Of a stretch of 64,000 nt of DNA, positions 18,154 through 28,350 are shown piece by piece; the first letter of the stretch is position 1, and each line of letters starts with the position of its first letter. The notes under the pieces were generated by a model. The model did not search any database. It saw only the letters and a program-made list of their open reading frames with translations, and was not told the DNA's origin. The DNA is from Crocinitomicaceae bacterium. Its GTDB lineage: Bacteria; Bacteroidota; Bacteroidia; Flavobacteriales_D; Crocinitomicaceae. Where the stretch lies: the NCBI GenBank assembly GCA_022447585.1, contig JAKVAR010000006.1:62001-126000 (forward strand), written 5' to 3'. Position numbers and translations under genes: made by a program.

Positions 18154-18441
18154 ATGGCAAAGAAAGATTATTTAATCTCAATTGAAAAATTGCATCTTAT
18201 CGCTGGATTTTCTCTTGTGATTTCAGGTGCTTTAGTCTATTTTATTGATGGTATAGAGATGGCATTATCATGGGGGATATTTGGAGCAATGTACATTTCG
18301 ATGTCTGATATTGGAGAAAATGAAATGAGCGAACAAAAACGAAAACATTCAAATCATAAAATTAGACGTTTTTTTGGATGTTTAGGAGCAGTTTTTAGCG
18401 TCATGTTAGTCCTTTTCTATCTTGGCAAAATTTTACTTTAA
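18154..18441 (+). CDS. small membrane protein co-transcribed with the oxidoreductase
   Basis: A 95-residue protein starting at ATG 18154, four bases after the oxidoreductase stop; the longer frame from GTG 18127 overlaps that gene and is less likely. It has two or three transmembrane segments (LHLIAGFSLVISGALVYFI; LSWGIFGAMYISM; FFGCLGAVFSVMLVLFYLG) and a basic loop (QKRKHSNHKIRRF). No family was recognised. Its position suggests it works with the flavoprotein at the inner membrane. Confidence 0.68.
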   Translation: MAKKDYLISIEKLHLIAGFSLVISGALVYFIDGIEMALSWGIFGAMYISMSDIGENEMSEQKRKHSNHKIRRFFGCLGAVFSVMLVLFYLGKILL

Positions 18442-18533
18442 ATGAATTGACTTGAAGCCACGAATCTTTCGGTCTAACCACTGATATTGACAACATAAAT
18501 TAAGAAACCAGCTATATCAAAGAGATACAGAAT

Positions 18534-19781
18534 TTAAACCAACATATGGAATAAATCCGGTTTATCATTTAAATACTCGCCATAAAAATTACGATTTAGC
18601 ATTCTTTCTTTTAACGCTTCTACACATTTCTCTCCACCCAACTCAATACCTATTATCGCTGGACCCAAATTACGATTGTGCTTTTTTGAATATTCGAAAT
18701 GGGTGATGTCATCATGGGGCCCGAGAACTTCAGAAATAAACTCTTTAAGTGCACCGGCTCTTTGCGGAAAGCGCACAATGAAATAATGCTTTACGCCTTC
18801 ATAAAGAAGCGCACGTTCTCTAATTTCCTCGGTGCGTGTTATATCATTGTTACTTCCGCTGATAATGCAAACAACGTTTTTGCCTTTGATTAAATCTTTG
18901 AAACCATCAAGTACTGCAATGCTTAATGCTCCTGCCGGCTCTACGACAATTGCATCTTTGTTATAGAGATTCAGCATCGCTTGACATACTTTCCCCTCAT
19001 TAACAGTAACCATTTCATTTAAGGTTTTCGAACAAATATTGAAGTTTAAATTACCTACCTTCTTAACAGAAGCTCCATCGATAAACTTATCAATCGTATC
19101 TAATTCTGTGCTACAACCATTTTGAATAGAAATTGACATAGAAGGAGCACCTTCTGGTTCAACTCCAATAATCTTTGTAGATGGAGAATACTTTTTAAAA
19201 ATGCTAGAAACTCCTGAAGCCAGTCCCCCACCACCGACTGGAAGGAACAAATAATCAATAGGAGCTTCCGCCTGATCCAATATCTCCAAAGCAATTGTAG
19301 CTTGACCCTCAATAACCTTAATATCGTCGAAAGGGTGAATGAAGTGCATTTCCATTTCGTAACAGTAACGCATTGCTTCTTGAGATGCATCATCAAAAGT
19401 ATCCCCATGAAGGACTACTTCAATAAACTCACCTCCAAACATTTTAACACGATCCAACTTCTGTTTTGGAGTTGGCAATGGCATAAAAATGACTCCTTTT
19501 ATCTTTTTTAAAAAGCAAGAGTATGCAACACCTTGTGCGTGATTTCCAGCACTCGCACAAACAACACCTTTTTCCAGCTGAGACCGTTTTAAAGAGGAAA
19601 TTTTATTGAATGCACCTCTAATTTTATACGATCTCACTTGCTGTAAATCTTCTCTTTTGAAGTAAATATTAGCTCCAAATTTATTGGATTGATTCGCATT
19701 CAGTATTAACGGGGTTTTGGAAACCACACCACTCAATCGTGATGCAGCCTCCTCCACATTTTTTAGTTCAACAGACTTCAT
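18534..19781 (-). CDS. ilvA: threonine ammonia-lyase (threonine deaminase)
   Basis: A 415-residue fold-type II PLP enzyme converting threonine to 2-oxobutanoate, the first step towards isoleucine. The PLP lysine is Lys53 in VRSYKIRGAF, and the glycine-rich phosphate loop is PVGGGGLASG. A C-terminal ACT-like regulatory region (about 330-415, from HYFIVRFPQRAGALKEF) suggests feedback control by isoleucine. It is the last gene of the ilv operon, two bases after ilvC. Confidence 0.95.
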   Translation of the reverse strand: MKSVELKNVEEAASRLSGVVSKTPLILNANQSNKFGANIYFKREDLQQVRSYKIRGAFNKISSLKRSQLEKGVVCASAGNHAQGVAYSCFLKKIKGVIFMPLPTPKQKLDRVKMFGGEFIEVVLHGDTFDDASQEAMRYCYEMEMHFIHPFDDIKVIEGQATIALEILDQAEAPIDYLFLPVGGGGLASGVSSIFKKYSPSTKIIGVEPEGAPSMSISIQNGCSTELDTIDKFIDGASVKKVGNLNFNICSKTLNEMVTVNEGKVCQAMLNLYNKDAIVVEPAGALSIAVLDGFKDLIKGKNVVCIISGSNNDITRTEEIRERALLYEGVKHYFIVRFPQRAGALKEFISEVLGPHDDITHFEYSKKHNRNLGPAIIGIELGGEKCVEALKERMLNRNFYGEYLNDKPDLFHMLV

Positions 19782-19783
19782 AA

Positions 19784-21250
19784 TTATATACTTTTCAAAT
19801 TGGTCATTTCCAAACGCAACGTCGCACCAACATGTTCAACGGGATGGTTTCTTATAGCAGAATTAACTCTTATCAATTCAATATTATCCACATATTGATT
19901 TTCTGAAAATGATTTTCCGATTACATTTGTTTCAACATTTTCCATGAAATCTTCCAATAAAGGTCGGCACGCGTGATCGAATAAATAACAACCATATTCT
20001 GCCGTATCTGAAATAATTCTATTCATTTCAAACAATTTCTTTCGAGCTATGGTATTTGCAATTAATGGTGCCTCATGAAGTGATTCATAATAAGCCGACT
20101 CAGCTTTGATGCCTGCCTCAATCATTGTATCATAGGCAAGCTCTACTCCAGCCTTAACAAAGGCCACCATTAGCGTTCCTTTATCAAAATAATCTTGTTC
20201 ACTAATTTCGGTTTCTGTACTTTGTGTTTTCTCAAATTCAGTTTGCCCCGTTTGCCTTCTCCATTCGAAAAGATTTGTGTCATTATTCGACCAATCCTTC
20301 ATCATGTTTGCCGAAAATTCTCCAGACATAATTTCATCCATATGCTTCCTAAAAAGAGGAGTCATGATCCTTTTTAACTCGTCCGACAAATTACTCGCCT
20401 CAATTTTAGCTGGGTTTGATAGGCGGTCCATCATATTAGTAATACCCCCATATTTCAGTGCTTCGGTTATCACTTCCCATCCGTTCTGAACAAGTTTGGC
20501 CGCATAGTTCTTATCGACTCCCTTTTCTACCATTTTATTAAAAGAAAGAATAGACCCGGTCTGAAGTAAGCCACACAAAATAGTTTGCTCACCCATTAAA
20601 TCCGATTTCACTTCAGCTACAAATGATGAATGTAATACACCGGCTCTATGACCTCCTGTTGCAAATGCATAGGCCTTCGCCAACTCAAAACCATCCTCAT
20701 TTGGATCATTCTCAGGATGCACAGCAATTAATGTAGGCACTCCGAATCCACGTTTATATTCCTCTCTAACTTCGGATCCAGGTGATTTTGGCGCAACCAT
20801 AATTACGGTTATATCCTCTCTTACTTTCATTCCTTCCTCAACAATATTGAATCCATGCGAATAAGATAGCGTAGCTCCTATTTTCATTAATGGCATCACT
20901 TTGCTCACCACATCAGTATGTTGTTTATCCGGGGTCAGATTAATCACTAAATCAGCCGTTGAAATCATTTCTTCATAAGTCCCTACTTGAAATTTATGCG
21001 CCTTAGAATTCTTATAGGATGTTCTGTTTTCTTGAATTGCAGACTGACGAAGTGCATAAGATACATTGAGTCCTGAATCTCTCATATTTAAGCCTTGATT
21101 GAGCCCTTGAGATCCACACCCAACAATGACAATTTTCTTTTCCTTGAGTGCATCTACCCCACCTTCAAATTCTGAACTTTTTAATAAATCGCACTGCCCA
21201 AGTTGTGCCAATTGCTCTCTAAGAGGGAGGGTTTTAAAATAACTTTTCAT
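19784..21250 (-). CDS. ilvC: ketol-acid reductoisomerase, long (class II) form
   Basis: A 488-residue enzyme, close to the ~490 residues of the enterobacterial long form and well over the ~330 of class I. The NADPH-binding motif GCGSQG is at residues 44-49. It isomerises and reduces acetolactate or acetohydroxybutyrate in valine and isoleucine synthesis and needs Mg2+. It sits between ilvN and ilvA with gaps of 7 and 2 bases, so the operon is continuous here. Confidence 0.95.
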   Translation of the reverse strand: MKSYFKTLPLREQLAQLGQCDLLKSSEFEGGVDALKEKKIVIVGCGSQGLNQGLNMRDSGLNVSYALRQSAIQENRTSYKNSKAHKFQVGTYEEMISTADLVINLTPDKQHTDVVSKVMPLMKIGATLSYSHGFNIVEEGMKVREDITVIMVAPKSPGSEVREEYKRGFGVPTLIAVHPENDPNEDGFELAKAYAFATGGHRAGVLHSSFVAEVKSDLMGEQTILCGLLQTGSILSFNKMVEKGVDKNYAAKLVQNGWEVITEALKYGGITNMMDRLSNPAKIEASNLSDELKRIMTPLFRKHMDEIMSGEFSANMMKDWSNNDTNLFEWRRQTGQTEFEKTQSTETEISEQDYFDKGTLMVAFVKAGVELAYDTMIEAGIKAESAYYESLHEAPLIANTIARKKLFEMNRIISDTAEYGCYLFDHACRPLLEDFMENVETNVIGKSFSENQYVDNIELIRVNSAIRNHPVEHVGATLRLEMTNLKSI

Positions 21251-21257
21251 CTTACTA

Positions 21258-21788
21258 CTATTTAATATTATTCTCTAATTCTTCTACGATTGATTTCAGC
21301 GTTTTCATTGGTTTACTTATTGCTATCCTGCCAGATCGAACAAATTCTAAAATTCCATACGGTTTAAGATCATTGAACAAAGCTTGTGTTTCACTCTTGT
21401 GACCTGTCTTTTCAATTACGGTAAAATTTGATTCAACTGATAACACCCTGGCATGATGAGACCTGACAATTTTCTCTGCATCGTTTCCAGCTACTAGAAT
21501 ATTTGTTGGCACTTTATATAACGCCAATTCTTGGTATACCACCTCATCTTCTTCATGGTAAAAAGCTTTGATAATCTCTACTTGTTTTTCCAGTTGCAGT
21601 ACGATTTTCTTTAAATTATCTTCTGATTCAGTAAGTACAATTGTATATCTGTGCACATTTTCTAATTCACTATCTGAGGCAGCTATACTTTCTATGTTAA
21701 TTTTTCGCCTTGTAAAAATTATAGTGACTCTATTCAATAAACCCACCCGATCTTCTGTAAAAACTGATATTGTATATTTCTTTTTCAT
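21258..21788 (-). CDS. ilvN: acetolactate synthase small (regulatory) subunit
   Basis: A 176-residue protein with an N-terminal ACT domain ([20 protein letters not shown]) and a C-terminal regulatory domain (from about residue 85, [16 protein letters not shown]). It activates the large subunit and confers feedback inhibition by branched-chain amino acids. It starts seven bases after ilvB, the usual large-small order. Confidence 0.93.
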   Translation of the reverse strand: MKKKYTISVFTEDRVGLLNRVTIIFTRRKINIESIAASDSELENVHRYTIVLTESEDNLKKIVLQLEKQVEIIKAFYHEEDEVVYQELALYKVPTNILVAGNDAEKIVRSHHARVLSVESNFTVIEKTGHKSETQALFNDLKPYGILEFVRSGRIAISKPMKTLKSIVEELENNIK

Positions 21789-21795
21789 TATTCTG

Positions 21796-23529
21796 CTATT
21801 TAAGACGAATTTCGGATACTGAAGAGCCCGTTGGAATCATAGGGAATACATTGTTTTCTTTTCCCACTTTTACTTCCAAAAAATAAGCCCCTTTACGCTT
21901 CAACATATCTGAAACCGCGACTGCTAAACTTTCTCTGTGTGTGACTTTATTTGTTGTTATTCCATATCCTTTGACGATGGTTTGAAAGTCTGGATTGATC
22001 ATATTGGTTGATGCGTATCTTTTATCAAAAAAGAGCTCTTGCCATTGCCGAACCATTCCTAAGAACTCATTATTTAGAACAACGATCTTAACCGGTATTT
22101 TGGACTGAAAAATTGTGCCCAATTCCTGAATGGTCATTTGGAATCCACCATCTCCAATTACAGCAATCACCTCTTTATCTGGCCGACCCATTTTAGCACC
22201 AATTGCTGCGGGCAAACAAAACCCCATAGTTCCCAGTCCACCTGAAGTTATAAGTGATTTAGTCTGTTTAAATTTTGCATATCTGCAAGTAACCATTTGA
22301 TGCTGTCCAACGTCTGTTACCACTATTGCTTCACCCTTTGTGAAAAAATTTATTGTATCAATAACTTCACCCATTGATAACTCATCAACAGATGGATTCA
22401 ACTCCTCATTGATGACTATCTCTTGTTCTTCACATTCTAATTTTCTAAACTCCTTTAACCAAGACTTATGTTCCCTTTCATTAATTAAATCGGTAAGTGC
22501 AGCCAACGACTCCTTTGCATCTCCAAGAACAGCTACATCCGTTTTTACATTCTTATTAATTTCTGAAGGGTCAACTTCTAAATGAATTACTTTTGCTTGC
22601 TTAGCGTAACGAGAAAGATCTCCCGTAACACGATCATCGAAACGCATTCCTACAGCAATCAAAACATCACATTCATTTGTCATTTTATTCGGTGAGTAAT
22701 TCCCATGCATTCCAAGCATTCCAACATTCAAATAATGATCAGACTCCAAAGCAGACAACCCCATAATCGTCCATGCAGAAGGAATCCCTGCCTTTTCTAT
22801 AAAAGCTCTAAATTCCTTTTCAGCATTCGACAAAATAACGCCTTGACCAAATAAAACCATTGGTTTTTTAGCCATATTAATCAATTGAGCCGCCCGTTTT
22901 AGTAATTTTCTATTTAACTGAGGTTTTGACTGATAACTGCGCATTCCTTTGAAGACCTGATGCCTGTAGTCTATCTCTTCGAATTGTGCATCTTTAGTTA
23001 TATCAATTAGTACTGGGCCCGGTCTTCCAGAGTTCGCAATGTAAAAAGCTTTAGCAATTGCCATTGGAATTTCTGCCGCTGATGTCACTTGGTAATTCCA
23101 TTTGGTAACTGGCATCGATATTCCAATGACATCCGTTTCTTGGAAAGCATCAGTTCCAAGTAAATGGCTATGAACCTGCCCTGTGATGCATACAAGTGCT
23201 GTTGAATCAATCTGAGCGTCAGCAATACCCGTAATTAAATTTGTTGCTCCAGGACCTGAAGTTGCCATACAAACGCCAACTTTACCTGTTGCTCTAGCAT
23301 ACCCTTGAGCTGCATGTATCGCTCCTTGTTCATGTCTTGTTAATACATGGCTCAATTCATCTTCAACATCATAAAGAGCATCATAAACTGGCATGATTGC
23401 TCCACCAGGATAACCGAATATTAAGTCGGCTCCTTCATTAATTATAGCTTTAACAACTGCTTGAGCTCCTGATATTTTATGTGTTATTTCCACAGGATTT
23501 TCCTTTTCTAATTCTATTGATTTCATCAC
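21796..23529 (-). CDS. ilvB: acetolactate synthase, biosynthetic large subunit
   Basis: A 577-residue ThDP enzyme. The N-terminal PYR-domain signature FGYPGGAIMPVYDAL, the ThDP-activating Glu in TRHEQGAIHAAQGYAR and the ThDP-binding GDGGFQMTIQEL are all present. It condenses pyruvate with pyruvate or 2-oxobutanoate for valine, leucine and isoleucine synthesis. The paired ilvN marks it as the anabolic form. Its start codon abuts the ilvD stop codon. Confidence 0.95.
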   Translation of the reverse strand: MMKSIELEKENPVEITHKISGAQAVVKAIINEGADLIFGYPGGAIMPVYDALYDVEDELSHVLTRHEQGAIHAAQGYARATGKVGVCMATSGPGATNLITGIADAQIDSTALVCITGQVHSHLLGTDAFQETDVIGISMPVTKWNYQVTSAAEIPMAIAKAFYIANSGRPGPVLIDITKDAQFEEIDYRHQVFKGMRSYQSKPQLNRKLLKRAAQLINMAKKPMVLFGQGVILSNAEKEFRAFIEKAGIPSAWTIMGLSALESDHYLNVGMLGMHGNYSPNKMTNECDVLIAVGMRFDDRVTGDLSRYAKQAKVIHLEVDPSEINKNVKTDVAVLGDAKESLAALTDLINEREHKSWLKEFRKLECEEQEIVINEELNPSVDELSMGEVIDTINFFTKGEAIVVTDVGQHQMVTCRYAKFKQTKSLITSGGLGTMGFCLPAAIGAKMGRPDKEVIAVIGDGGFQMTIQELGTIFQSKIPVKIVVLNNEFLGMVRQWQELFFDKRYASTNMINPDFQTIVKGYGITTNKVTHRESLAVAVSDMLKRKGAYFLEVKVGKENNVFPMIPTGSSVSEIRLK

Positions 23530-25206
23530 TTAAAATTTATCGGTAACGCAACCCTCAGATGCGGAAGAAACTACTCTTGCATATTTGCTTAGTATACCTC
23601 TTTTATATTTGAGTTCTGGAGCGATCCATTCACTCTTTCTTTTAGCCAATTCAAAATCTGAGACATTAAGATTGATCGAATTCGAAGTAGCATCAATGGT
23701 AATTTGATCTCCATTTTCCACAAAAGCAATTGGTCCTCCAACTTGAGCTTCGGGAGAAACATGCCCCACAACGAAGCCGTGTGACCCTCCGGAAAATCGT
23801 CCGTCTGTGATCAAAGCCACTTCATTCCCTAATCCAGCGCCAATTATCGCTGCAGTAGGCTTGAGCATTTCAGGCATCCCCGGCCCCCCTTTTGGACCTT
23901 CATATCTGATGACTACCACATCCCCTTTTACAACTTGTCCGTCTCTAATACCATCATTTGCTTCATACTCTGAATTAAACACGCGCGCAGTTCCCGTAAA
24001 TTTCAATCCTTCCTTTCCAGTTATTTTCGCTACCGCTCCTTTCGGTGATAAATTACCTTTAAGAATTCGTAAATGCCCTGTTGCTTTTATAGGATTATTT
24101 AATGGTTTAATCACATTCTGACCTTCGGAGAGCGGATTTACGTCCGCTAAATTTTCGGCTAATGTTTTTCCGGTAGCGGTTAAACAATCACCATGTAACA
24201 AGTTTTCCTCCAATAGATATTTCAGTACAGCTGGAATTCCTCCTATTTCGTGAACATCTTCCATTAAGTATTTTCCGCTTGGCTTCAAGTCTGCTAAAAA
24301 AGGAGTCGTGTTTGAGATGCGCTGAAAATCATCTATAGTAAAATCTATTCCGGCTGTGCTCGCAATTGCCAGGAAATGAAGAACAGCGTTGGTTGAACCT
24401 CCTAAAACAGTTACTAATCGAATTGCATTCTCCAATGACTTCTTTGTTACAATATCACTTGGTTTGATGTCTTCTTCAAGTAACTTCCTTAGAGCCTCTC
24501 CAGCCCGGACACTTTCTTCTATTTTAGCATCTGATAAAGCAGGATTAGAAGAATTGAAAGGCAACGACATTCCGAGAGCTTCAATTGCCGATGCCATTGT
24601 GTTCGCCGTGTACATTCCGCCGCAAGCTCCAGCACCTGGACATGCTTTCTCAATGACGTTTTGATATCTTTTATCATCTATTTTGCCCGCATTCTTTTGT
24701 CCCCATGCTTCAAATGCTGAAACAACATCCAACTTTTTACCTTCATGACAACCAGATGCAATTGTACCCCCATATACTAAAACACTTGGTCGATTAAGTC
24801 TTAACATGGCCATAAGGGCTCCAGGCATATTTTTGTCGCATCCAACAACAGTTACTAGTCCATCATAAGACATACCTTCCACCACCGTTTCCATAGAATC
24901 TGCAATTACATCCCTAGACGGCAGAGAATAACGCATTCCTGGAGTTCCCATAGAAATTCCATCACTCACTCCAATTGTATTAAAGATCAAACCTATAAGA
25001 TTTTCATTGCGTGTTCCTTCCTTAACTTTCTTGGCTAGGTTATTTAAGTGCATATTACACGGATTCCCTTCGTATCCAGTACTTGCAATGCCTACAAAAG
25101 GTTTTTTGAGATCATCTTTAGAAAGACCTATTGCATGCAGCATTGCTTTCGCCGCTGGTTGAGAATCATCTTGAGTAACTCTACAGCTATATTTATTTAA
25201 TTTCAT
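23530..25206 (-). CDS. ilvD: dihydroxy-acid dehydratase
   Basis: A 558-residue IlvD/Edd family enzyme. The iron-sulfur cluster cysteines are recognisable in [17 protein letters not shown] and [12 protein letters not shown]. It dehydrates dihydroxy-isovalerate and dihydroxy-methylvalerate to the 2-oxo acids. Its ATG overlaps the ilvE stop codon as ATGA, so ilvE and ilvD are translationally coupled. Confidence 0.95.
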   Translation of the reverse strand: MKLNKYSCRVTQDDSQPAAKAMLHAIGLSKDDLKKPFVGIASTGYEGNPCNMHLNNLAKKVKEGTRNENLIGLIFNTIGVSDGISMGTPGMRYSLPSRDVIADSMETVVEGMSYDGLVTVVGCDKNMPGALMAMLRLNRPSVLVYGGTIASGCHEGKKLDVVSAFEAWGQKNAGKIDDKRYQNVIEKACPGAGACGGMYTANTMASAIEALGMSLPFNSSNPALSDAKIEESVRAGEALRKLLEEDIKPSDIVTKKSLENAIRLVTVLGGSTNAVLHFLAIASTAGIDFTIDDFQRISNTTPFLADLKPSGKYLMEDVHEIGGIPAVLKYLLEENLLHGDCLTATGKTLAENLADVNPLSEGQNVIKPLNNPIKATGHLRILKGNLSPKGAVAKITGKEGLKFTGTARVFNSEYEANDGIRDGQVVKGDVVVIRYEGPKGGPGMPEMLKPTAAIIGAGLGNEVALITDGRFSGGSHGFVVGHVSPEAQVGGPIAFVENGDQITIDATSNSINLNVSDFELAKRKSEWIAPELKYKRGILSKYARVVSSASEGCVTDKF

Positions 25207-26102
25207 ACCAGTTCAAAATTTTTGTATTCTTTTTTCTGTACTCGGTTCAGATAAGCTGTGGAAAGCGTGGCTCCTAAAGTTTCTTCCCATCTCGCATTGA
25301 ATTTTCTACCATCAAGGCTTTCTATTCCAGCCACCTCAGCCGCAGTTCCGGTGAAAAATGCACCATCCGCTCCATAGACATCTTCAGGAGTAAAGAACTT
25401 CTCAACTACTTCAATTTCAAGTTCTTGTGCTAATTCGAAGATCGTCTGACGCGTAATTCCGGCTAGAATATTTCCTAGAGGAGCTGTAAATAACTTTTCA
25501 TCTTTTTCATAGAAAAAATTCGCTCCTGGACCTTCGGCAATGAAACCATTCATGTCCAAAAGCAAAGCTTCATCACACCCTTTATTTTTGGCTTCGGTTG
25601 TGGCTAATATTGAATTGGTATAATGCCCCGTTACTTTTGCTTCAACGAAACAAGATTTAGGGTTCGGACGCTGAAATGAAGAGGTCATTACCTTCAATTG
25701 CTTATTTCCTAAATAACGCTCCCAATTCCAAGCACATAAAAACACATGCACCTCTTCTGTTATTTGAAGCGACATATTCTGACCTAGATACACAAGAGGT
25801 CGTATATATGCATTAGTTAGATTATTGCGATCCAAAAGTTGATAAGTAAGTTCAGTCAATTGTTCTACTGAGTAATCAATTCGGATGTGCATTTTTTCCG
25901 CAGAATAAAGTAGACGCTCGTAATGTTCTTTTGCCTTAAATATCATTGCCCCATCTTCAGTATAATATGAACGAATTCCCTCGAAAACGCCCGTTCCATA
26001 ATGCATCGTTTGTGCATATAAATCCGTTGAAGCATCTTTTGCTTTCAGCCATTTCCCGTCTAAAAAGATGGTTGTGTTTTCATTGTAGTACATTTTATTC
26101 AT
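25203..26102 (-). CDS. ilvE: branched-chain amino acid aminotransferase
   Basis: A 299-residue fold-type IV PLP aminotransferase. The N-terminal [12 protein letters not shown] motif and a PLP lysine at about residue 156 ([12 protein letters not shown]) match the family, as does [13 protein letters not shown] near the end. It catalyses the last step of valine, leucine and isoleucine synthesis. It is the first gene of the operon and lies directly behind the second attenuator. ATG 26102 and ATG 26093 are both possible starts. Confidence 0.93.
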   Translation of the reverse strand: MNKMYYNENTTIFLDGKWLKAKDASTDLYAQTMHYGTGVFEGIRSYYTEDGAMIFKAKEHYERLLYSAEKMHIRIDYSVEQLTELTYQLLDRNNLTNAYIRPLVYLGQNMSLQITEEVHVFLCAWNWERYLGNKQLKVMTSSFQRPNPKSCFVEAKVTGHYTNSILATTEAKNKGCDEALLLDMNGFIAEGPGANFFYEKDEKLFTAPLGNILAGITRQTIFELAQELEIEVVEKFFTPEDVYGADGAFFTGTAAEVAGIESLDGRKFNARWEETLGATLSTAYLNRVQKKEYKNFELV

Positions 26103-26114
26103 TTATTTAATCCA

Positions 26115-26147
26115 TAAAAAAAGCCCCTCTCGGTGCGAGAAGGGCTT
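26115..26147 (-). terminator. ilv attenuator 2: intrinsic terminator before ilvE
   Basis: On the minus strand AAGCCCTTCTCG, loop CAC, CGAGAGGGGCTT forms a 12-bp stem with one mismatch, followed by a run of T, 13 bases before the ilvE start. CGGGGTGAGA, which spans the stop codon of leader peptide 2, can pair with TCTCGCACCG of this stem (nine of ten positions, one G-U), so it can act as an antiterminator. Confidence 0.85.
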
Positions 26148-26172
26148 CATTGTATATAATATCGTCCTAGTC

Positions 26173-26232
26173 TCACCCCGTTAGAGCAGAAATAATAATG
26201 ACGATAATAATGTTGTTCAATTCTTGTTTCAT
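26173..26232 (-). CDS. ilv leader peptide 2 (attenuator control)
   Basis: A 19-codon ORF, MKQELNNIIIVIIISALTG, with six Ile codons, one Val and two Leu. It ends 26 bases before the second attenuator stem. This fits ribosome-mediated attenuation: shortage of isoleucine (or valine) stalls the ribosome in the Ile/Val run and leaves the sequence around the stop codon free to form the antiterminator. In rich conditions the ribosome reaches the stop codon, covers that sequence and lets the terminator form. Confidence 0.85.
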   Translation of the reverse strand: MKQELNNIIIVIIISALTG

Positions 26233-26246
26233 CTATAATTTAGTTC

Positions 26247-26274
26247 AAAAAAAAGCCATCCTAATGGATGGCTT
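26247..26274 (-). terminator. ilv attenuator 1: intrinsic terminator between the two leader peptides
   Basis: On the minus strand AAGCCATCC, loop ATTA, GGATGGCTT forms a perfect 9-bp stem followed by eight T. GGATGG overlapping the stop codon of leader peptide 1 (TGAGGATGG) is identical to the 3' arm and can pair with CCATCC of the 5' arm, giving a mutually exclusive antiterminator. It lies between leader 1 and leader 2. Confidence 0.88.
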
Positions 26275-26301
26275 AAATCTATATTTTTTAATATACCATC
26301 C

Positions 26302-26364
26302 TCAGAGCCCGCAGTTAATTACTACGACTTCAATAATAGATGGAATAATATTTATTTTTCTCAT
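26302..26364 (-). CDS. ilv leader peptide 1 (attenuator control)
   Basis: A 20-codon ORF, MRKINIIPSIIEVVVINCGL, with six Ile and three consecutive Val codons among its 20 residues. The frame stays open upstream to 26490, but the promoter at 26373-26403 places the transcript start just before ATG 26364, so the mRNA is nearly leaderless and the short ORF is the real one. The stop codon overlaps the GGATGG antiterminator segment of attenuator 1. Confidence 0.85.
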   Translation of the reverse strand: MRKINIIPSIIEVVVINCGL

Positions 26365-26372
26365 TTGAGCGC

Positions 26373-26403
26373 CAAAATTATAATAAGTTTTCTTACTATC
26401 AAA
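26373..26403 (-). promoter_or_regulatory. promoter of the ilv operon
   Basis: On the minus strand TTTG (26403-26400), a 19-base spacer and TAATTTTG (26380-26373) match the Bacteroidota -33/-7 consensus exactly. Transcription should start near 26367, three to five bases before ATG 26364 of leader peptide 1. No further gene was seen between here and 26635. Confidence 0.82.
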
Positions 26404-26635
26404 CATAGTTGGTGAAAATATCAACAAAAAACTTGCCTTGCTCCATCCACATGAAATGGAATTATTAAATTCTTCACTTGTATTTTTCAAAGCAAACTAC
26501 TTGGCAACTTTAGCTTTTAATTCTTCTGCATAAAACTCTGATAACATCATTATATTATGTCAATCTTGAAAATTAAGGATTGTTACAGAATTTAGAATTA
26601 TTACTTTTAACCTTCAACCATTCCAATCCACATAA

Positions 26636-27574
26636 ATGAAATTAATTCTACTGTTGATTACCCTATTCTATTCGAGTATATCCTTCAGTCAGGATTATTA
26701 TGAATACTATGAAGGTATAAATCAAGCCAAGATATCTCTGATTGAAGACAAACTAGAGCAATCACTAAATCATTACCACCGAACTTTCGAACAATTTGAT
26801 TTTGTTTTTGCCCGGGATTGTTTTAACGCTTTAGAGGTTGCTTCAAAGGTTGGAAACCAAAACCAAGCGGATTATTTTCTTCGTCGTTGTTTGAAACAAG
26901 GAATAGAGTTAAGTTTTTTAGAGCGTTATTCACTTCTAACTGCACTAAAGGCAACTCCTTTTTGGACAAAAATACTTTCAGACAAAGATAGTTTGAGACA
27001 AATCTATCTCCAAAATGTCAATTGGGAACTTCGAAAAGAAGTTATCGAAATGTTCACTGAGGACCAAGAAATTCGAGATTTAGCAGATAAGAATCGATTT
27101 AATATTTTCAAAAAAAAGAAACTGAGTCAACAATTTATAGAAATAGATCGAAAGCTTGTACAAAGGTTAATCCAAATTACAGAAGAATACGGTTTTCCAG
27201 GAGAAAAACTTATTGGAATTGACCATCATACTATGCATCCAAAAATTGAAACCAAGAATCTTACTGCGGGAATGCCCATTGTTATCCTAATTCACAATTA
27301 TAGTCAACCCAATCAATCCTTCAACTCAATATTTATAGACGAAATTGTAAAAGGAAACTTATTCAATGCGCATTTCGCTACAATAGCAGATTTCCAGTAC
27401 ACCTTTGGCAATGAGGAAAACAACGAACATCTGTGTCATAGTAAGATGTTTAGACCAGAATTGGCAGATGAAATTATTAACGAGAACAGAGAACAGATTA
27501 AACTACTGAGTATTTCAAATACCTGGTCATTGAATAGAAAGAAAACTATCACCCCAAAATATTACTTGTATTAA
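26636..27574 (+). CDS. secreted protein, possibly DUF6624-like
   Basis: A 312-residue protein with a signal peptide (residues 1-18, ending SISFSQ). A helical N-terminal half (about 20-140) is followed by a segment EEYGFPGEKLIGIDHH that resembles the G-[WF]-P-x4-[IV]-G region of DUF6624 proteins. A histidine-bearing stretch and CHSKMFRPEL follow, ending in a basic tail. Resemblance to DUF6624 is from memory and tentative. The nitrilase gene follows after eight bases, probably in the same operon. Confidence 0.6.
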   Translation: MKLILLLITLFYSSISFSQDYYEYYEGINQAKISLIEDKLEQSLNHYHRTFEQFDFVFARDCFNALEVASKVGNQNQADYFLRRCLKQGIELSFLERYSLLTALKATPFWTKILSDKDSLRQIYLQNVNWELRKEVIEMFTEDQEIRDLADKNRFNIFKKKKLSQQFIEIDRKLVQRLIQITEEYGFPGEKLIGIDHHTMHPKIETKNLTAGMPIVILIHNYSQPNQSFNSIFIDEIVKGNLFNAHFATIADFQYTFGNEENNEHLCHSKMFRPELADEIINENREQIKLLSISNTWSLNRKKTITPKYYLY

Positions 27575-27582
27575 TAGCGCAT

Positions 27583-28314
27583 ATGAAAATCTGCAGTGCA
27601 CAAACTAAACCGATAAGAGGCGATATTCAAAAAAATGTTGAACAACACTTAGCATTGATTAATCAGGCCATAAAACATAAAGCGGAATTTATCGTATTTC
27701 CAGAGTTATCAATTACTGGTTATGAACCGACCCTTACAGACGAACTGGCTACAATTCCGGATGATGAAAGATTCGATGTTTTTCAGTCTAAAAGTGATAA
27801 AAATGATATTGTAATCTCAATTGGTGCACCGATAAAAAATGATGGAGGAGTAAGCATTGGAATGATAACTTTTCGTCCGAAAAAACCTCGTAAACTATAC
27901 CTAAAAAAGCACCTTTTTCACACAGAATTGAAACACTTCGTAACGGGAAATACGGAAACAAATATCGAAATCAAAAATACAACTATTGGACTAGCGATTT
28001 GCTATGAAATTTCAGTTCCTGAGCATCAAAAAGTAGCCTTTGAAAATGGTTCTGAAATTTATGTAGCAGGCATTGTAGAAACCGTTGAAGGTATAGAACG
28101 AGCCATAGATAAAATGGCGACTACCTCTAAGAAATACGCCATGGTTTCCTTAATAGCAAATTGTATTGGTGTTTCTGGGAAATACGATTGCGGCGGCAAA
28201 TCTTCTATTTGGGATGCAAATGGCGATCTTCAAGGACAATTAAGTGGAACCGAGATAGGCGTTTTAATTTATGACACAGACTCAAAAGAAGTTGATATTG
28301 ATTATCTTCAATGA
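27583..28314 (+). CDS. carbon-nitrogen hydrolase (nitrilase superfamily)
   Basis: A 243-residue cytoplasmic enzyme with the complete nitrilase triad: Glu41 in FPELSITGYEP, Lys108/109 in LYLKKHLFH and Cys140 in GLAICYEIS. Family members cleave nitriles, amides or carbamoyl groups; the sequence does not tell which. It starts eight bases after the secreted protein. Downstream lies a decayed monooxygenase gene, so no pathway is implied. Confidence 0.88.
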   Translation: MKICSAQTKPIRGDIQKNVEQHLALINQAIKHKAEFIVFPELSITGYEPTLTDELATIPDDERFDVFQSKSDKNDIVISIGAPIKNDGGVSIGMITFRPKKPRKLYLKKHLFHTELKHFVTGNTETNIEIKNTTIGLAICYEISVPEHQKVAFENGSEIYVAGIVETVEGIERAIDKMATTSKKYAMVSLIANCIGVSGKYDCGGKSSIWDANGDLQGQLSGTEIGVLIYDTDSKEVDIDYLQ

Positions 28315-28350
28315 AATATACAAATCGATATAAATGCAGTTCACATTAAA

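Noticed and set aside
26302..26490. 62-residue minus-strand ORF upstream of the ilv operon
   Set aside because: The promoter at 26373-26403 lies inside it, and only its C-terminal part (leader peptide 1) would be transcribed from there.
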